Shown: positions 1 to 8,451, numbered from the stretch's first letter. The stretch: DNA of 52,065 bases from Rhodocyclaceae bacterium (GCA_016791145.1 JAEUNJ010000044.1:1-52065); one strand, 5' to 3'. The notes: generated by a model not told the origin, from the letters alone. Numbers and translations are program-made.

Positions 1-450
1 AAGGCCGGCGACAGCCAGGTGCTGGTGGTGGGCGTCGGCAAACTGCTGACCCAACTCGGGCGCTGCTGCAAGCCGGTGCCGCCGGATGCCATCGCGGGCT
101 TCGTGACCCGGGGCAAGGGCGTCTCGGTGCACCGGGTCGAATGCACCAACTTCCGCAACATGGCGGCGCGCAACCCGGAACGGGTGATCGCGGCGGACTG
201 GGGCGGCGCCGTCCAGGGCGTCTATCCGGTGGACATCGCGGTGGAGGCCAACGACCGGCAGGGGCTGCTGCGGGACATCTCCGACGTGCTTTCCAAGGAG
301 CGCATCAACGTCACCGCGGTGCGGACCCAGTCGCGCGCGGGCATGGCCACCATGGGTTTCACGGTGGAACTGGCCGGCATAGAGCAGTTGGCCCGCGCCC
401 TGGGACTGCTGCGGGACGTGCCGGGGGTGGTCAGCGCCCGGCGGGGGTGA
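1..450 (+). CDS. relA: RelA-type (p)ppGpp synthetase, C-terminal part (5' end outside window)
   Basis: The open frame runs in from the left edge and ends at the TGA at 448-450, so only about the last 149 residues are present. The visible part starts with a conserved stretch containing ARCC-like GRCCKPVPPDAI and GFVTRGKGVSVHR, typical of the regulatory half of long RelA/SpoT proteins. It ends with an ACT domain (about the last 75 residues, VDIAVEANDRQGLLRDIS). RelA makes the alarmone (p)ppGpp in response to uncharged tRNA on the ribosome. The catalytic domains are not visible, so RelA versus SpoT is judged from the tail only; the sequence reads more like betaproteobacterial RelA. A GTG at 19 is internal, not the start. 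Confidence 0.9.
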   Translation, partial: KAGDSQVLVVGVGKLLTQLGRCCKPVPPDAIAGFVTRGKGVSVHRVECTNFRNMAARNPERVIAADWGGAVQGVYPVDIAVEANDRQGLLRDISDVLSKERINVTAVRTQSRAGMATMGFTVELAGIEQLARALGLLRDVPGVVSARRG

Positions 451-452
451 GC

Positions 453-568
453 GGAACTGCCGCCGTCCCATCTTGCAGGAACAAGGCGAGAGGGCACGTT
501 GGGGAACTGCCGTTGTCCGGCAGAAAGGGCGATTCCGGCATCGACTCGCCTGGTTTCGCCGGCATCGA
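453..568. repeat. Two pairs of short direct repeats after relA
   Basis: A 16-base element beginning GGAACTGCCG occurs at 453-468 and again at 503-518 with two differences. A second element, CCGGCATCGA, occurs at 535-544 and 559-568. The copy at 503 also contains a perfect 6-bp stem (CTGCCG 507-512 with CGGCAG 518-523). No gene lies here. The hairpin is not followed by T residues on the plus strand, so it is a weak candidate for relA termination. Confidence 0.4.
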
Positions 569-615
569 AACTCTCACGGCGGGAGGTGACCAACCTGTGA
601 CGCATATGCAGTACG

Positions 616-1182
616 ATGCTCTCCGAATCGAACCATGGTCACAAGAGGTGGTTCGCAGCGGCCAAACCATGTTTGCCGATGATTCCAGCGCGCCGTCAAA
701 TGGATGATCCTCCACAGCTTGAGTGGGATGAGCGTGTCTATTACCGCGATCAACTGCGAGCTGCCAGGTATTCGGCTCTGGCGGACGCTGAAGGATTTCA
801 CGAGATCTGTTTTGCCCTTGAAGCACTTGGGCTTCGGCTGCTGGGGAAGAAATCGGAACTCGGCAGGTACAAACCCAAGCTTCAAGGCCTGTCGAGAGCC
901 TCTAGCGTTCTCACGGAAATGGCGGAACGCAATCCCGGGCTGTTCAGGAATTTCGAATCGTTGTATGAGCTGGTCAGGGTCGCAAGAAACGACGCAATGC
1001 ACACCGGAGTTTATGCGCGGCACGCGACTGCGGCAGCAATCGACCTCTGCATCGGCCTCGAAGAGGCGCTGATGAGGGGCCCGAATTTGGAAAGCCGTCG
1101 ATACGAAAGGACTTCATGGTCAAGTCCCCTGTCACGGTCGAGAAGTGGCAACCGGTTGCTCATGCAAGGCAGCTCATGCTGA
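616..1182 (+). CDS. HEPN-like protein, probably N-terminal part of a split HEPN-CBS gene
   Basis: Reads as a helical protein of 188 residues from the ATG at 616; ATGs at 679 and 700 are equally possible starts, and conserved-looking sequence begins around the 700 start. It carries R-N-D-A-M-H (residues 124-129), which fits the RX4-6H signature of HEPN-fold RNases or RNA-binding proteins, with the favoured polar Asn after Arg. The last ~35 residues (Ser/Arg-rich) look like out-of-frame reading and overlap by 67 bases the next frame, which encodes a CBS-like domain. Base composition is clearly less GC-rich than relA and rdgC on either side, suggesting acquisition by transfer. HEPN assignment is motif-based and tentative. 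Confidence 0.6.
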   Translation: MLSESNHGHKRWFAAAKPCLPMIPARRQMDDPPQLEWDERVYYRDQLRAARYSALADAEGFHEICFALEALGLRLLGKKSELGRYKPKLQGLSRASSVLTEMAERNPGLFRNFESLYELVRVARNDAMHTGVYARHATAAAIDLCIGLEEALMRGPNLESRRYERTSWSSPLSRSRSGNRLLMQGSSC

Positions 1183-1487
1183 TGCATTCGTTTTCTTTCC
1201 CGCCCGTGCTTCTGGATTCCTGGAAACTGATATCCGAAGGTGCGATGGCGCGTTACCTGAACGGCAAAGGCAAATGGGCAGAATTGCTTGCCAAACCGAT
1301 CGACCAAGCGGAATCCAATGGTCTTGTACTGATCGAAGCCAAAGTTGTGCCATTGGATCAGGACATCTTGCCGCTCGTCGCCGAAGGGGATTTCCCCCTC
1401 CAACGGCTCTGGCTGGTGCTGGATGATGAGAAGCGGCTATGCGGAGTCCTCTCCCCATTTGAGCTCATGACTTCTCCTCCCACGTGA
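1116..1487 (+). CDS. CBS-domain-like protein, probably C-terminal part of the preceding split gene
   Basis: Encodes 123 residues that resemble a CBS domain: MVKSPVTVEKWQPVAHAR, then HSFSFPPVLL, and a C-terminal half ending LWLVLDDEKRLCGVLSPFEL. CBS domains bind adenine nucleotides and usually regulate an attached domain. The ATG at 1116 has an AAAGGA at 1106-1111, only four bases away. In-frame residues before this ATG (SIRKDF) also look like the usual first helix of a CBS motif. That favours an original fusion to the upstream HEPN-like frame with a -1 shift near the GGGGCCC at 1076-1082. Whether this is a sequencing error, a real mutation or two coupled genes cannot be decided here. Confidence 0.6.
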   Translation: MVKSPVTVEKWQPVAHARQLMLMHSFSFPPVLLDSWKLISEGAMARYLNGKGKWAELLAKPIDQAESNGLVLIEAKVVPLDQDILPLVAEGDFPLQRLWLVLDDEKRLCGVLSPFELMTSPPT

Positions 1488-1550
1488 CGTTGACGGACAC
1501 ACGCTGGGCGGCCCTGTCGCTCCGCGCCCATGTGGGACGGACATCCTGTA

Positions 1551-2453
1551 TCAGTCTCGTTTGCTCTCCCCGCCGAGGGCCGCGACCAGCGCCGGGAGCA
1601 GCCGGCGCAATTCCCCCGTCATCAGCGCGAACTCGATTTCGAAGATCTCGTCGCCGTGCTCGGACTGCTTCTCCGCGTCCTCCTTCAGGACGTCCAGGAA
1701 TGCCAGCCGCTTGACCTCGAGCTTCTCCGTGAGCACGAAGGAGATGCGGTCCTGCCAGGTCATGGCGAGCCGCGTCGGCTCCTTGCCGGCCGCCAGGTGG
1801 GCGCGGATCTCGCCACCATCCAGCGGGTGGCGGACGTAGCGCACCAGGGATTTCTCGGCGCCGGGCAGGCGCAGTTCGCATTCCCGGTCGATGCTGAAGT
1901 CCGGCGGGCCCTCGCCTGCGGCCAGCCAGCCGGCCATGGCGGCGCTGGGGGACACCTGGGTGTCCAGCCGCCTCAGGGGAAAGTCGTCGAGGCACTTGCC
2001 CAGGACTTCCAGCAGTTCCTCGGCCCGGGCGCCACTGGAGGCGTCGATCGCCAGCCAGCCGTCCTGGGGATCGATCCAGCAGTGGAGGGCCTGGTAGCGG
2101 GAGAAGGCGCGCGGCAGCAGGTCGATCGTCACCTGCTCCCGCAGGTCCCGCAGCTGCTTGCGTCCGGGCCGGTAGCCCTGCTCGGATTCCAGCCGGTTGG
2201 CGCGCTTCTCCGCCTCCTGGCGGATCACCGAGGCCGGCAGCAGCTTCTGCTCCACCCCCAGGGCCAGCAGCCACTGGCGTTCCAGATTGAATACGAGGCG
2301 GTCGTCGCCGCGCGGCGGGATCCAGCCCCGGCTCTTGAAGTCCTGGCTGCCGCAGGCCTGGAAGACCTGCCGGGACAGCTGTTCATGGAGGGAATCGACG
2401 GTGGGAGCCCAGCCGGGCGGGAGGCGGTAGAGTTGCAGGTTGCGGAACCACAT
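1551..2453 (-). CDS. rdgC: Recombination-associated protein RdgC
   Basis: 300 residues, close to the 303 of E. coli RdgC. It starts with the family's typical MWFRNLQLYRL and keeps GWIPPRG, FNLERQWLLALGVEQKLLPASVI and a C-terminal acidic region (EDAEKQSEHGDEIFEIEFALMTGEL). RdgC is a ring-forming, non-specific double-stranded DNA-binding protein that limits RecA loading at replication forks. The ATG at 2451-2453 is the obvious start because the N-terminus matches the family. It is convergent with the CBS-like frame (63-bp gap) and lies downstream of the HU gene on the same strand, separated by a hairpin at 2507-2527. Confidence 0.95.
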   Translation of the reverse strand: MWFRNLQLYRLPPGWAPTVDSLHEQLSRQVFQACGSQDFKSRGWIPPRGDDRLVFNLERQWLLALGVEQKLLPASVIRQEAEKRANRLESEQGYRPGRKQLRDLREQVTIDLLPRAFSRYQALHCWIDPQDGWLAIDASSGARAEELLEVLGKCLDDFPLRRLDTQVSPSAAMAGWLAAGEGPPDFSIDRECELRLPGAEKSLVRYVRHPLDGGEIRAHLAAGKEPTRLAMTWQDRISFVLTEKLEVKRLAFLDVLKEDAEKQSEHGDEIFEIEFALMTGELRRLLPALVAALGGESKRD

Positions 2454-2506
2454 GGCATGACGATCGGTGGGTCGGGAAAGGCACTTTTCGGGTGCCGGAA
2501 ATGCAA

Positions 2507-2527
2507 GCGCCCGGCATGGCCGGGCGC
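2507..2527 (-). terminator. Hairpin downstream of the HU gene
   Basis: Perfect 9-bp inverted repeat GCGCCCGGC (2507-2515) and GCCGGGCGC (2519-2527) with a 3-base loop. It lies 20 bases past the HU stop codon. Read on the minus strand it is followed by TTGCATTTCC, a weak T-rich tract. It is a plausible intrinsic terminator separating hup from rdgC. Confidence 0.6.
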
Positions 2528-2547
2528 CGGACGGAGTCTGGGTCCTC

Positions 2548-2835
2548 TTATTTCTTCTTCTTCTTGTTGGCCGCCGCGGAGAGCGCGGCGCCTGCCTTGA
2601 AGCGCACCACCTTCTTGGCGGCGATCTTGATTTCCTTGCCGGTCTGCGGGTTGCGGCCGGTGCGGGCCTTGCGCTCGGTGACGCCGAAGGTGCCGAAACC
2701 GACGAACTGCACGCTGTCGCCCTTGGCGAGGGCTTCCGTCAGCACGTCGAGGGCGGCATTGACGACCACTTCCGTGGCGGCTTTCGTGCCATTGGCTTTC
2801 TTCGCGACTGCATCGATGAATTCACTCTTGTTCAT
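2548..2835 (-). CDS. hup: HU family DNA-binding protein
   Basis: 95 residues, the usual HU size. It begins MNKSEFIDAVAKKA and has the beta-arm signature GFGTFGVTERKARTGRNPQT followed by KEIKIAAKKVVRFKAG. HU is an abundant nucleoid protein that bends DNA as a dimer. The C-terminus carries a five-lysine tail (KKKKK), an extension beyond the normal end near residue 90. The same frame stays open far upstream, but the ATG at 2833-2835 gives the canonical N-terminus, and a promoter-like sequence (2873-2900) lies about 40 bases before it. The neighbouring gene upstream is divergent. Confidence 0.95.
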   Translation of the reverse strand: MNKSEFIDAVAKKANGTKAATEVVVNAALDVLTEALAKGDSVQFVGFGTFGVTERKARTGRNPQTGKEIKIAAKKVVRFKAGAALSAAANKKKKK

Positions 2836-2872
2836 GGCGGCGGGACTCCCGGGGTGGTGAAAGGGCCCGCGC

Positions 2873-2900
2873 AGTGTAGCGGAATTGGCCCTCCAAGCAA
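2873..2900 (-). promoter_or_regulatory. Candidate sigma-70 promoter of hup
   Basis: On the minus strand, TTGCTT (2900-2895) and TACACT (2878-2873) are separated by 16 bases, giving a likely start site some 30 bases before the hup ATG. Both hexamers are reasonable matches to TTGACA and TATAAT. Confidence 0.45.
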
Positions 2901-3045
2901 GGTTTCGCCGCGGTTTCGCACGAAAAAAACGGAACGGATTTCGTTGCATTGCAGCGCATTCCGCGGGGGCGGAACGCCGGCGCGCTTGAGAAGATTGTCG
3001 AAGAAGCCCGCGTAAGGCGATACCGGCCTGACCAATTTTCCATCC

Positions 3046-3072
3046 GCCCCCGCCGGAACGACCGGCGGGGGC
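3046..3072. repeat. Perfect inverted repeat before the radical SAM gene
   Basis: GCCCCCGCCGG (3046-3056) and CCGGCGGGGGC (3062-3072) form an 11-bp perfect stem around a 5-base loop. It sits directly upstream of a TAGAAT hexamer (3079-3084) and 18 bases before the ATG at 3091. No T tract follows on either strand, so a terminator is less likely than a regulatory or structural element. Confidence 0.5.
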
Positions 3073-3078
3073 GCCGGG

Positions 3079-3084
3079 TAGAAT
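3079..3084 (+). promoter_or_regulatory. Candidate -10 box for a leaderless transcript
   Basis: TAGAAT at 3079-3084 would place the transcription start at about 3090-3091, on or next to the ATG at 3091 of the radical SAM gene. No Shine-Dalgarno sequence lies between them. No good -35 box is seen; the position is occupied by the inverted repeat at 3046-3072. Confidence 0.35.
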
Positions 3085-3090
3085 CGCCGC

Positions 3091-3987
3091 ATGGACGACT
3101 TCCCCATCCGCTACGTGGAGCCGGTCTTCCGCCCGCCCAGCGAGGCGGAATCCCTGATCCTCCCGGTCACCGACGGCTGCTCCTGGAACCACTGCACCTT
3201 CTGCGAGATGTACACGGCGCCGCAGAAGAAGTTCCGGGCCCGGGGACAGGACGAGGTCCTGCAATCCATACGGGATTGCGGCGCGCGCTTCGGCGATGCC
3301 GTGCGCCGCGTCTTCCTGGCCGACGGCGATGCCCTGGTGCTGCCGACCCGCCGCCTGCTGGAGATCCTCGACGCCATCCGCCGGCATCTCCCGGCGGTGC
3401 ACCGGGTGTCCAGCTACTGCCTGCCGCGCAACCTGCGCCGCAAGGGCGTCGACGAACTGAAGGAACTGGCCGGCGCGGGCCTCGCGCTGGCCTACGTGGG
3501 CGCCGAGTCGGGCGACGACGAGGTGCTGGCGCGGGTGAACAAGGGCGAGACCTTCGCCTCGACCCGCGATGCCCTCGTCAAGCTGGGGGAGGCGGGCATC
3601 GGCCGCTCGGTCATGATCCTCAACGGGCTGGGGGGCACGCCCCGCTGGGCGCCGCACGCGGACCACTCGGCGCGGCTGATGAACGAAACCCAACCGGAAT
3701 ACCTGTCGACCCTGGTCGTCTCGTTTCCGCGCGGCGAGGCCCGCTTCCGGGAGGGCTTTGCCGGCTGGGAGCCCCTGGACCGGCACGGCCTGTTCATGGA
3801 GATGGAGCGATTCCTTTCCGGCCTGGACCTCCGGCGGACCGTTTTCCGCAGCGATCACGCCTCCAACTGGCTCGTCCTCAAGGGCACTCTCGGGGCCGAC
3901 AAGGCACGCCTGCTGGGCCAGGTGCGGGAAGCCCTGGCGCATCCGGAAAAGGCCCGCCTCAGGCCGGCCTGGTCGCGGGGTCTCTGA
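3091..3987 (+). CDS. Radical SAM protein with CX4CX2C cluster motif
   Basis: 298 residues. The [4Fe-4S]-binding cysteines are C30, C35 and C38 in [15 protein letters not shown]. This is the CX4CX2C spacing of a subfamily of radical SAM enzymes rather than the common CX3CX2C. Downstream features fit a radical SAM barrel: [30 protein letters not shown] and MILNGLGG. The substrate is unknown; homologues in other bacteria are generally only called radical SAM protein. There is no B12-binding or SPASM extension. Start chosen at ATG 3091, just after a -10-like TAGAAT. It stands alone: divergent from hup and 130 bp before surE on the same strand. Confidence 0.85.
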   Translation: MDDFPIRYVEPVFRPPSEAESLILPVTDGCSWNHCTFCEMYTAPQKKFRARGQDEVLQSIRDCGARFGDAVRRVFLADGDALVLPTRRLLEILDAIRRHLPAVHRVSSYCLPRNLRRKGVDELKELAGAGLALAYVGAESGDDEVLARVNKGETFASTRDALVKLGEAGIGRSVMILNGLGGTPRWAPHADHSARLMNETQPEYLSTLVVSFPRGEARFREGFAGWEPLDRHGLFMEMERFLSGLDLRRTVFRSDHASNWLVLKGTLGADKARLLGQVREALAHPEKARLRPAWSRGL

Positions 3988-4068
3988 GCGGGCCCCCGGC
4001 CCGCCGGCCGACCGGAATTGGGCGCGAATTGAGCCCCTTTCCGGTCCGGGAGGGGGAGGGGCCTGCGC

Positions 4069-4074
4069 TACAAT
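4069..4074 (+). promoter_or_regulatory. Candidate -10 box upstream of surE
   Basis: TACAAT at 4069-4074 lies 43 bases before the surE ATG in a GC-rich spacer. No well-spaced -35 box is visible (a TTGAGC at 4029 is 34 bases away, too far). It could start the surE-pcm-nlpD-rpoS transcript. Confidence 0.3.
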
Positions 4075-4117
4075 CGGCGTTCCGATTTGCGTTACCCGCC
4101 ATCCCCGCCACGCCCCC

Positions 4118-4858
4118 ATGCGCATCCTGCTCAGCAACGACGACGGCTACTTCGCACCCGGCATCGAGGCCCTCGCGAAGGCCCTGTCGGCGCTGGCCGA
4201 GATCACCGTCGTGGCCCCCGAGCGGGACCGCAGCGCGGCGAGCAATTCCCTGACCCTCGACCGTCCCCTGTCGCTGCGCAAGGCGCCCAACGGTTTCCAT
4301 TTCGTGAACGGCACGCCGACGGACTGCGTCCACCTGGCGGTGACCGGCATGCTCGACTTCCTGCCCGACATGGTGGTCTCCGGCATCAACCTGGGCGCCA
4401 ACATGGGCGACGACACCCTCTACTCGGGGACGGTCGCCGCCGCCACCGAGGGCTACCTGCTCGGCATCCCGTCCGTCGCCGTCTCCCTGGCGAGCAAGCG
4501 GGGGCGGCATTTCGACACCGCGGCGCGCATCGCCGTGGAACTGGTCGAGCGCTTCCAGCGGGATCCCTACCCGGAGCCGGTGCTGTTCAACGTGAACGTC
4601 CCCGACATTCCCTTCGAGGACCTGCGCGGCCGCCAGGTGACCCGCCTGGGCAAGCGGCACAAGGCCGAGGGGGTGATCAAGCAGATCACCCCGCGCCACG
4701 AGACCGTCTATTGGGTCGGGGCGGCCGGGGAGGCGGCCGATGCCGGACCCGGGACGGATTTCCATGCCGTCGGCGAAGGCTGGGTGTCCGTGACCCCGCT
4801 GCAGATCGACCTCACCCACGCGGCGCAGATGGCGGGCGTCGCCCGCTGGCTCGGATGA
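4118..4858 (+). CDS. surE: 5'/3'-nucleotidase SurE
   Basis: 246 residues, normal for SurE. It starts [19 protein letters not shown], where the two Asp of SNDDG bind the catalytic metal, followed by [27 protein letters not shown] and [23 protein letters not shown]. SurE dephosphorylates nucleoside monophosphates and is linked to stationary-phase survival. The ATG at 4118 begins exactly at the family motif, so the open frame upstream is not used. Its stop overlaps the pcm start (ATGA at 4855-4858). It is first in the conserved order surE-pcm-nlpD-rpoS. Confidence 0.96.
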   Translation: MRILLSNDDGYFAPGIEALAKALSALAEITVVAPERDRSAASNSLTLDRPLSLRKAPNGFHFVNGTPTDCVHLAVTGMLDFLPDMVVSGINLGANMGDDTLYSGTVAAATEGYLLGIPSVAVSLASKRGRHFDTAARIAVELVERFQRDPYPEPVLFNVNVPDIPFEDLRGRQVTRLGKRHKAEGVIKQITPRHETVYWVGAAGEAADAGPGTDFHAVGEGWVSVTPLQIDLTHAAQMAGVARWLG

Positions 4859-5511
4859 ACACCCTGCTCGGCATCGGCATGACCTCCCAGCGCACGCGGG
4901 CGCGCATGATCGAGCGCCTGCGCGAGGAAGGCATCCGCGACGAGCGGGTCCTCGCGGCCATGGCCGCCGTGCCGCGCCACATCTTCGTCGAGGAGGCCCT
5001 GGCCCACCGGGCCTACGAGGACACGGCGCTGCCGCTGATCCTGGGCCAGACCATCTCCCAGCCCTATGTGGTCGCCCGGATGATCGAGCTGCTGATCTCC
5101 GGCCGGGAGCTGGGCAAGACCCTCGAGATCGGCGCCGGCTGCGGCTACCAGGCGGCCGTGCTGGCCCAGTTGTCGAAGCAGGTCTTCGCCGTCGAGCGGC
5201 TCGCGCCGCTGCTCGCCATGGCCCGGGAGAACCTGCGTCAGACCCGGCAGGGATGGGTGCGCCTCAAGCATGCGGATGGCATCGGCGGGCTGCCGGAGGC
5301 GGCCCCCTTCGACAGCATCATCGTCGCCGCCGCCGGGGCCGCCGTACCCCAGGCCCTGCGCGACCAGCTCGCCCCCGGCGGCCGCCTGATCATGCCGGTG
5401 GGCACCGGCGTCCAGGAACTCGTGCTGCTGGAGAAGGGTCCCAAGGGCTTCGTCGAAACCCGCTACGATCCCGTCCGCTTCGTCCCCCTGTTGCCGGGAG
5501 TGGAAAGATGA
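4855..5511 (+). CDS. pcm: Protein-L-isoaspartate O-methyltransferase
   Basis: 218 residues from the ATG at 4855, which overlaps the surE stop; an ATG at 4879 (MTSQRTR) is an alternative that would match shorter homologues. Motifs: [28 protein letters not shown], and the SAM-binding [17 protein letters not shown]. The enzyme methylates isoaspartyl residues in aged proteins so they can be repaired, using S-adenosylmethionine. Its stop overlaps the nlpD ATG (5508-5511), so translation of surE, pcm and nlpD is probably coupled. Confidence 0.96.
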   Translation: MNTLLGIGMTSQRTRARMIERLREEGIRDERVLAAMAAVPRHIFVEEALAHRAYEDTALPLILGQTISQPYVVARMIELLISGRELGKTLEIGAGCGYQAAVLAQLSKQVFAVERLAPLLAMARENLRQTRQGWVRLKHADGIGGLPEAAPFDSIIVAAAGAAVPQALRDQLAPGGRLIMPVGTGVQELVLLEKGPKGFVETRYDPVRFVPLLPGVER

Positions 5512-6452
5512 TCCGCCGCATCCCTGTCATCGCCGCCGCCATCGCCGTCGCCGCGCTGGCCGGCTGCGCCAGCCACGCCCCCGCGCCCGTCGAGGAGCGG
5601 GGAGGGGTCGCCGCGGGGAAGGGCGCGCCCGCCCCGGTGGCCGCCGCCGCGGCGGAGTCCCGGGAAGGCTTCTACGTGGTGAAGAGGGGCGACACCCTGT
5701 ATCGCATCGCCCTGGACCACGGCGTCGATTACAAGGAACTGGCGGCCTGGAACTCCCTGGAGAATCCCAACCGGATCGAGGTGGGCCAGCAGCTGCGCGT
5801 GGCGGCCCCCGAGGGCGCCGCCGTGGCGAAGCCCGTCGCCGCCGGCGCCCCGGTGGAAACCCGCCCCCTCGGCGGTGGCGAGCCCGCGCCGGCGAACACC
5901 GACACCCTGAAGCGCGAGCCGAAGGGGGGCAAGCAGCCCTGGTCCGAGGCGGCCTGGGCCCAGGCCCAGAAGGGCGAGGCGGCGCCGCCGCCCAAGCCGC
6001 CCGAGAAGGCGCCCGAAGCCGCCCGCCCGGCGGAAAAGCCCGCCGAAAAGGCGCCGGCGCCCGTACCCGCCGCCGCGGGGGAGGAAGCCGGCGACTGGGT
6101 CTGGCCGGCCGCCGGCAAGGTGACCGCGTCCTTCGTTGAGGGCGGCAACAAGGGCATCGACATCGCCGCCAGGTCCGGCGACCCGGTGCTCGCCGCCGCC
6201 GCCGGCAAGGTCACCTACTCGGGCAGCGCGATCCGCGGCTACGGCAACCTGCTGATCATCCGCCACGGGGACCTCTATTCGAGCGTCTATGCCCACAACA
6301 GCAGGATCCTGGTCAAGGAGGGGCAGAGCGTCGCCAGGGGGCAGAAGATCGCCGAGGCGGGCAGCACCGACACGGACTCGCCCCGGCTTCATTTCGAGAT
6401 CCGCCGCCAGGGCAAACCGGTGGATCCGCTGAAGTTCCTGCCGCCCCGCTGA
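5508..6452 (+). CDS. nlpD: Murein hydrolase activator NlpD (LysM and degenerate LytM lipoprotein)
   Basis: 314 residues. A lipoprotein signal (lipobox LAGC, Cys near residue 20) is followed by a LysM domain ([18 protein letters not shown], about 53-98), a long Ala/Pro/Lys/Glu-rich linker, and a C-terminal M23/LytM domain. The LytM domain has GNKGIDIA where active enzymes have a metal-binding His, and PRLHFEIR in place of HLHFE. It is therefore probably catalytically dead, like E. coli NlpD, which activates the amidase AmiC at the outer membrane. Its stop overlaps the rpoS ATG (TGATG at 6450-6454). Confidence 0.93.
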   Translation: MIRRIPVIAAAIAVAALAGCASHAPAPVEERGGVAAGKGAPAPVAAAAAESREGFYVVKRGDTLYRIALDHGVDYKELAAWNSLENPNRIEVGQQLRVAAPEGAAVAKPVAAGAPVETRPLGGGEPAPANTDTLKREPKGGKQPWSEAAWAQAQKGEAAPPPKPPEKAPEAARPAEKPAEKAPAPVPAAAGEEAGDWVWPAAGKVTASFVEGGNKGIDIAARSGDPVLAAAAGKVTYSGSAIRGYGNLLIIRHGDLYSSVYAHNSRILVKEGQSVARGQKIAEAGSTDTDSPRLHFEIRRQGKPVDPLKFLPPR

Positions 6453-7375
6453 TGGGCAGCGACGAGGAATTCGCCGACGGCGAGGCCGAGGTCCTCCGGG
6501 AGCCGGCGGGCGAGGAGGCCGCCGAGGCCGCCCCCGAGGAGTTCTTCGACGACATCACCCAGCTCTACCTGAACGAGATCGGCGCCAACCCGCTGCTCTC
6601 CCCGGCCGAGGAACTGGACTGCTCCCGGCGCATGCGGGCGGGAGACTTCCCGGCCCGGCAGCGGATGATCGAATCGAACCTGCGGCTGGTGGTCAGCATC
6701 GCCAAGCACTACCTGAACCGGGGCATCCCCCTGGACGACCTGATCGAGGAGGGGAACCTGGGGCTGATCCATGCCCTGGAGAAGTTCGATCCGGAACGGG
6801 GCTTCCGCTTCTCCACCTATGCCACCTGGTGGATACGCCAGAGCATCGAGCGGGCGATCATGAACCAGTCGCGGACCATCCGCCTGCCGGTGCACGTGAT
6901 CAAGGAACTGAACGTGGTCCTCAAGGCCCTGCGCCAGGCCACCGAGCAGAACCCCGGCGCCAGCGACGGCATCGAGGTGGCGGCGCGGGCCCTGGACAAG
7001 CCGGCGGAGGAGATACGGCGGGTGCTCGCCCTGTCCGAGCGCACCGCCTCCCTGGACGCCCCGCTGGAGATCGACCCCGAGCTGTCGGTGGCCGACGCGC
7101 TCGCCGGCGACCGGGACGAGCAGCCGGACGCCCTGATCGAGGCCCGGGAGATGGAGGCCCGGGTCACCGAATGGGTGGGCCAGCTCAGCGACCGGCAGCG
7201 GGAGGTGCTGGAACGCCGCTACGGCCTGAACGGCCGGGAGGTGGCCACCCTGGAGGAACTGGCGGCCGACCTGGGCCTGACCCGCGAGCGGGTGCGCCAG
7301 ATCCAGATGGAATCCCTGAACGCCCTGCGCAAGCGCGTCTTCCGCGCCCGCCTGGGCCGGGACGACCTGCTCTAG
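6452..7375 (+). CDS. rpoS: RNA polymerase sigma factor RpoS
   Basis: 307 residues. Region 1.2 starts at [12 protein letters not shown], region 2 is canonical ([27 protein letters not shown] split by family-typical spacing, then [17 protein letters not shown]), and region 4 has the helix-turn-helix [20 protein letters not shown]. The N-terminus is about 20 residues shorter than E. coli RpoS. The linker before region 4 carries an acidic stretch ([19 protein letters not shown]). RpoS directs stationary-phase and general stress transcription. The ATG at 6452 overlaps the nlpD stop, so translation depends at least partly on the upstream genes or on a promoter inside nlpD, as in E. coli. Confidence 0.95.
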   Translation: MGSDEEFADGEAEVLREPAGEEAAEAAPEEFFDDITQLYLNEIGANPLLSPAEELDCSRRMRAGDFPARQRMIESNLRLVVSIAKHYLNRGIPLDDLIEEGNLGLIHALEKFDPERGFRFSTYATWWIRQSIERAIMNQSRTIRLPVHVIKELNVVLKALRQATEQNPGASDGIEVAARALDKPAEEIRRVLALSERTASLDAPLEIDPELSVADALAGDRDEQPDALIEAREMEARVTEWVGQLSDRQREVLERRYGLNGREVATLEELAADLGLTRERVRQIQMESLNALRKRVFRARLGRDDLL

Positions 7376-7431
7376 TCCCTGCGCACGGGGCGCCGCCCCG
7401 GGATGGCTGGGGCCCCGGCGGACGGCCGCGA

Positions 7432-8451
7432 CTACTGCTTCAGGGCCTCGGCCAGGTCAAAGACCGCCGTCGCGTAGAAGCTCGAGCGGTTGTAGCGCGT
7501 GAGCACGTAGAAGTTCCGGAAGCCCAGGCGGTACTCGGTCCCGGCGGCCGGGGTCACGTAATCCACGAGGGTGGCCGGCAGGTCGGGGGCGTCGGGGGCG
7601 GCGACGCCGTAGTCCGCCATCTCCGCCGGGCGCAGCCGGGGCTCGATGCCCAGGGCGAGCAGTTCCGCCACCCGGTCTCCGTTCGCCGTCGCCGGCACCA
7701 ACACCGGCTCGCCGCTGCGCCAGCCGTGGTCGGCCAGGAAGCGGGCCACGCTGCCGATGGCGTCGGCCGGGCTTGCGGCCAGGTCGATGCGGCCGTCCTC
7801 GTCGAAATCCACGGCGTGGCGCCGCCGGCTGCTGGGCAGGAACTGGGGCAGTCCCAGGGCGCCGGCGTAGGAGCCCTTGTAGCCGCGCGGATCGCGGCCC
7901 TCTTCCCGGGCCAGCAGCAGCAGTTCCTCCAGTTCCCGGCGGAACAGCTCCGCCCGCGGCGGGTAGCCGAAGGCCAGTGTCGCCAGGGCGTCGAAGGTGC
8001 GGTAGCCGCCCGTGTGGCGGCCGAAGATGGTCTCCACGCCGATGATGGCCACGATGACTTCCTCCGGCACCCCGTAGCGGGCGGCGGCGCCGGCCAGGGC
8101 GGCCGCGTTCTCCCGCCGGAAGCGCTGGCCCATCACCACCCGTCCCGGCTCCACGAAGCGCGCCCGGTAGGCCTGCCAGGAACGGATGCCCGGGTCCCGC
8201 GGCGGCATGATGGCGCGGATCACGGAGGGCTGGAAACGGGCCTCCCGGAAGGCGCGGCGCAGGTCGGCCTCGGGGAAGCCGTGCCGGTCGCGCATCTCGG
8301 CCACGAAGGTGCGCACCTCCGGCCGATGCTCGAAATCCCGGGCGGCGGGTGCCGGCAGGGCCGCCGCCGGCGGCAGGGCCAGGCCCAGGGGCAGGGCCAG
8401 GGCGAGGGCCCGGCGCAGCCGCGCGGCGGCTTGAGCACGCAATCGATCCAT
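7432..8451 (-). CDS. mltB: Lytic murein transglycosylase B
   Basis: 339 residues with a signal peptide (about 1-35, LALALPLGLALPPAAA) but no lipobox, so probably soluble in the periplasm. The catalytic Glu is E140 in IIGVETIFGRHTG. Other family marks are GALGLPQFLPSS, AVDFDEDGRIDL and DAIGSVARFLADHGW. MltB-type enzymes cleave peptidoglycan glycan strands to 1,6-anhydro ends. The ATG at 8449-8451 is chosen because it opens the signal peptide. It is convergent with rpoS (56-bp gap holding a small GC hairpin). No partner gene for peptidoglycan recycling is adjacent. Confidence 0.93.
   Translation of the reverse strand: MDRLRAQAAARLRRALALALPLGLALPPAAALPAPAARDFEHRPEVRTFVAEMRDRHGFPEADLRRAFREARFQPSVIRAIMPPRDPGIRSWQAYRARFVEPGRVVMGQRFRRENAAALAGAAARYGVPEEVIVAIIGVETIFGRHTGGYRTFDALATLAFGYPPRAELFRRELEELLLLAREEGRDPRGYKGSYAGALGLPQFLPSSRRRHAVDFDEDGRIDLAASPADAIGSVARFLADHGWRSGEPVLVPATANGDRVAELLALGIEPRLRPAEMADYGVAAPDAPDLPATLVDYVTPAAGTEYRLGFRNFYVLTRYNRSSFYATAVFDLAEALKQ

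Noticed and set aside
704..1072. A third plus-strand frame inside the HEPN-like gene
   Set aside because: Its product shows no domain features and is fully nested in the frame carrying the HEPN motif.
7387..7399. Small GC hairpin between rpoS and mltB
   Set aside because: Only a 5-bp stem and no T tract, so not strong enough to list as a terminator.
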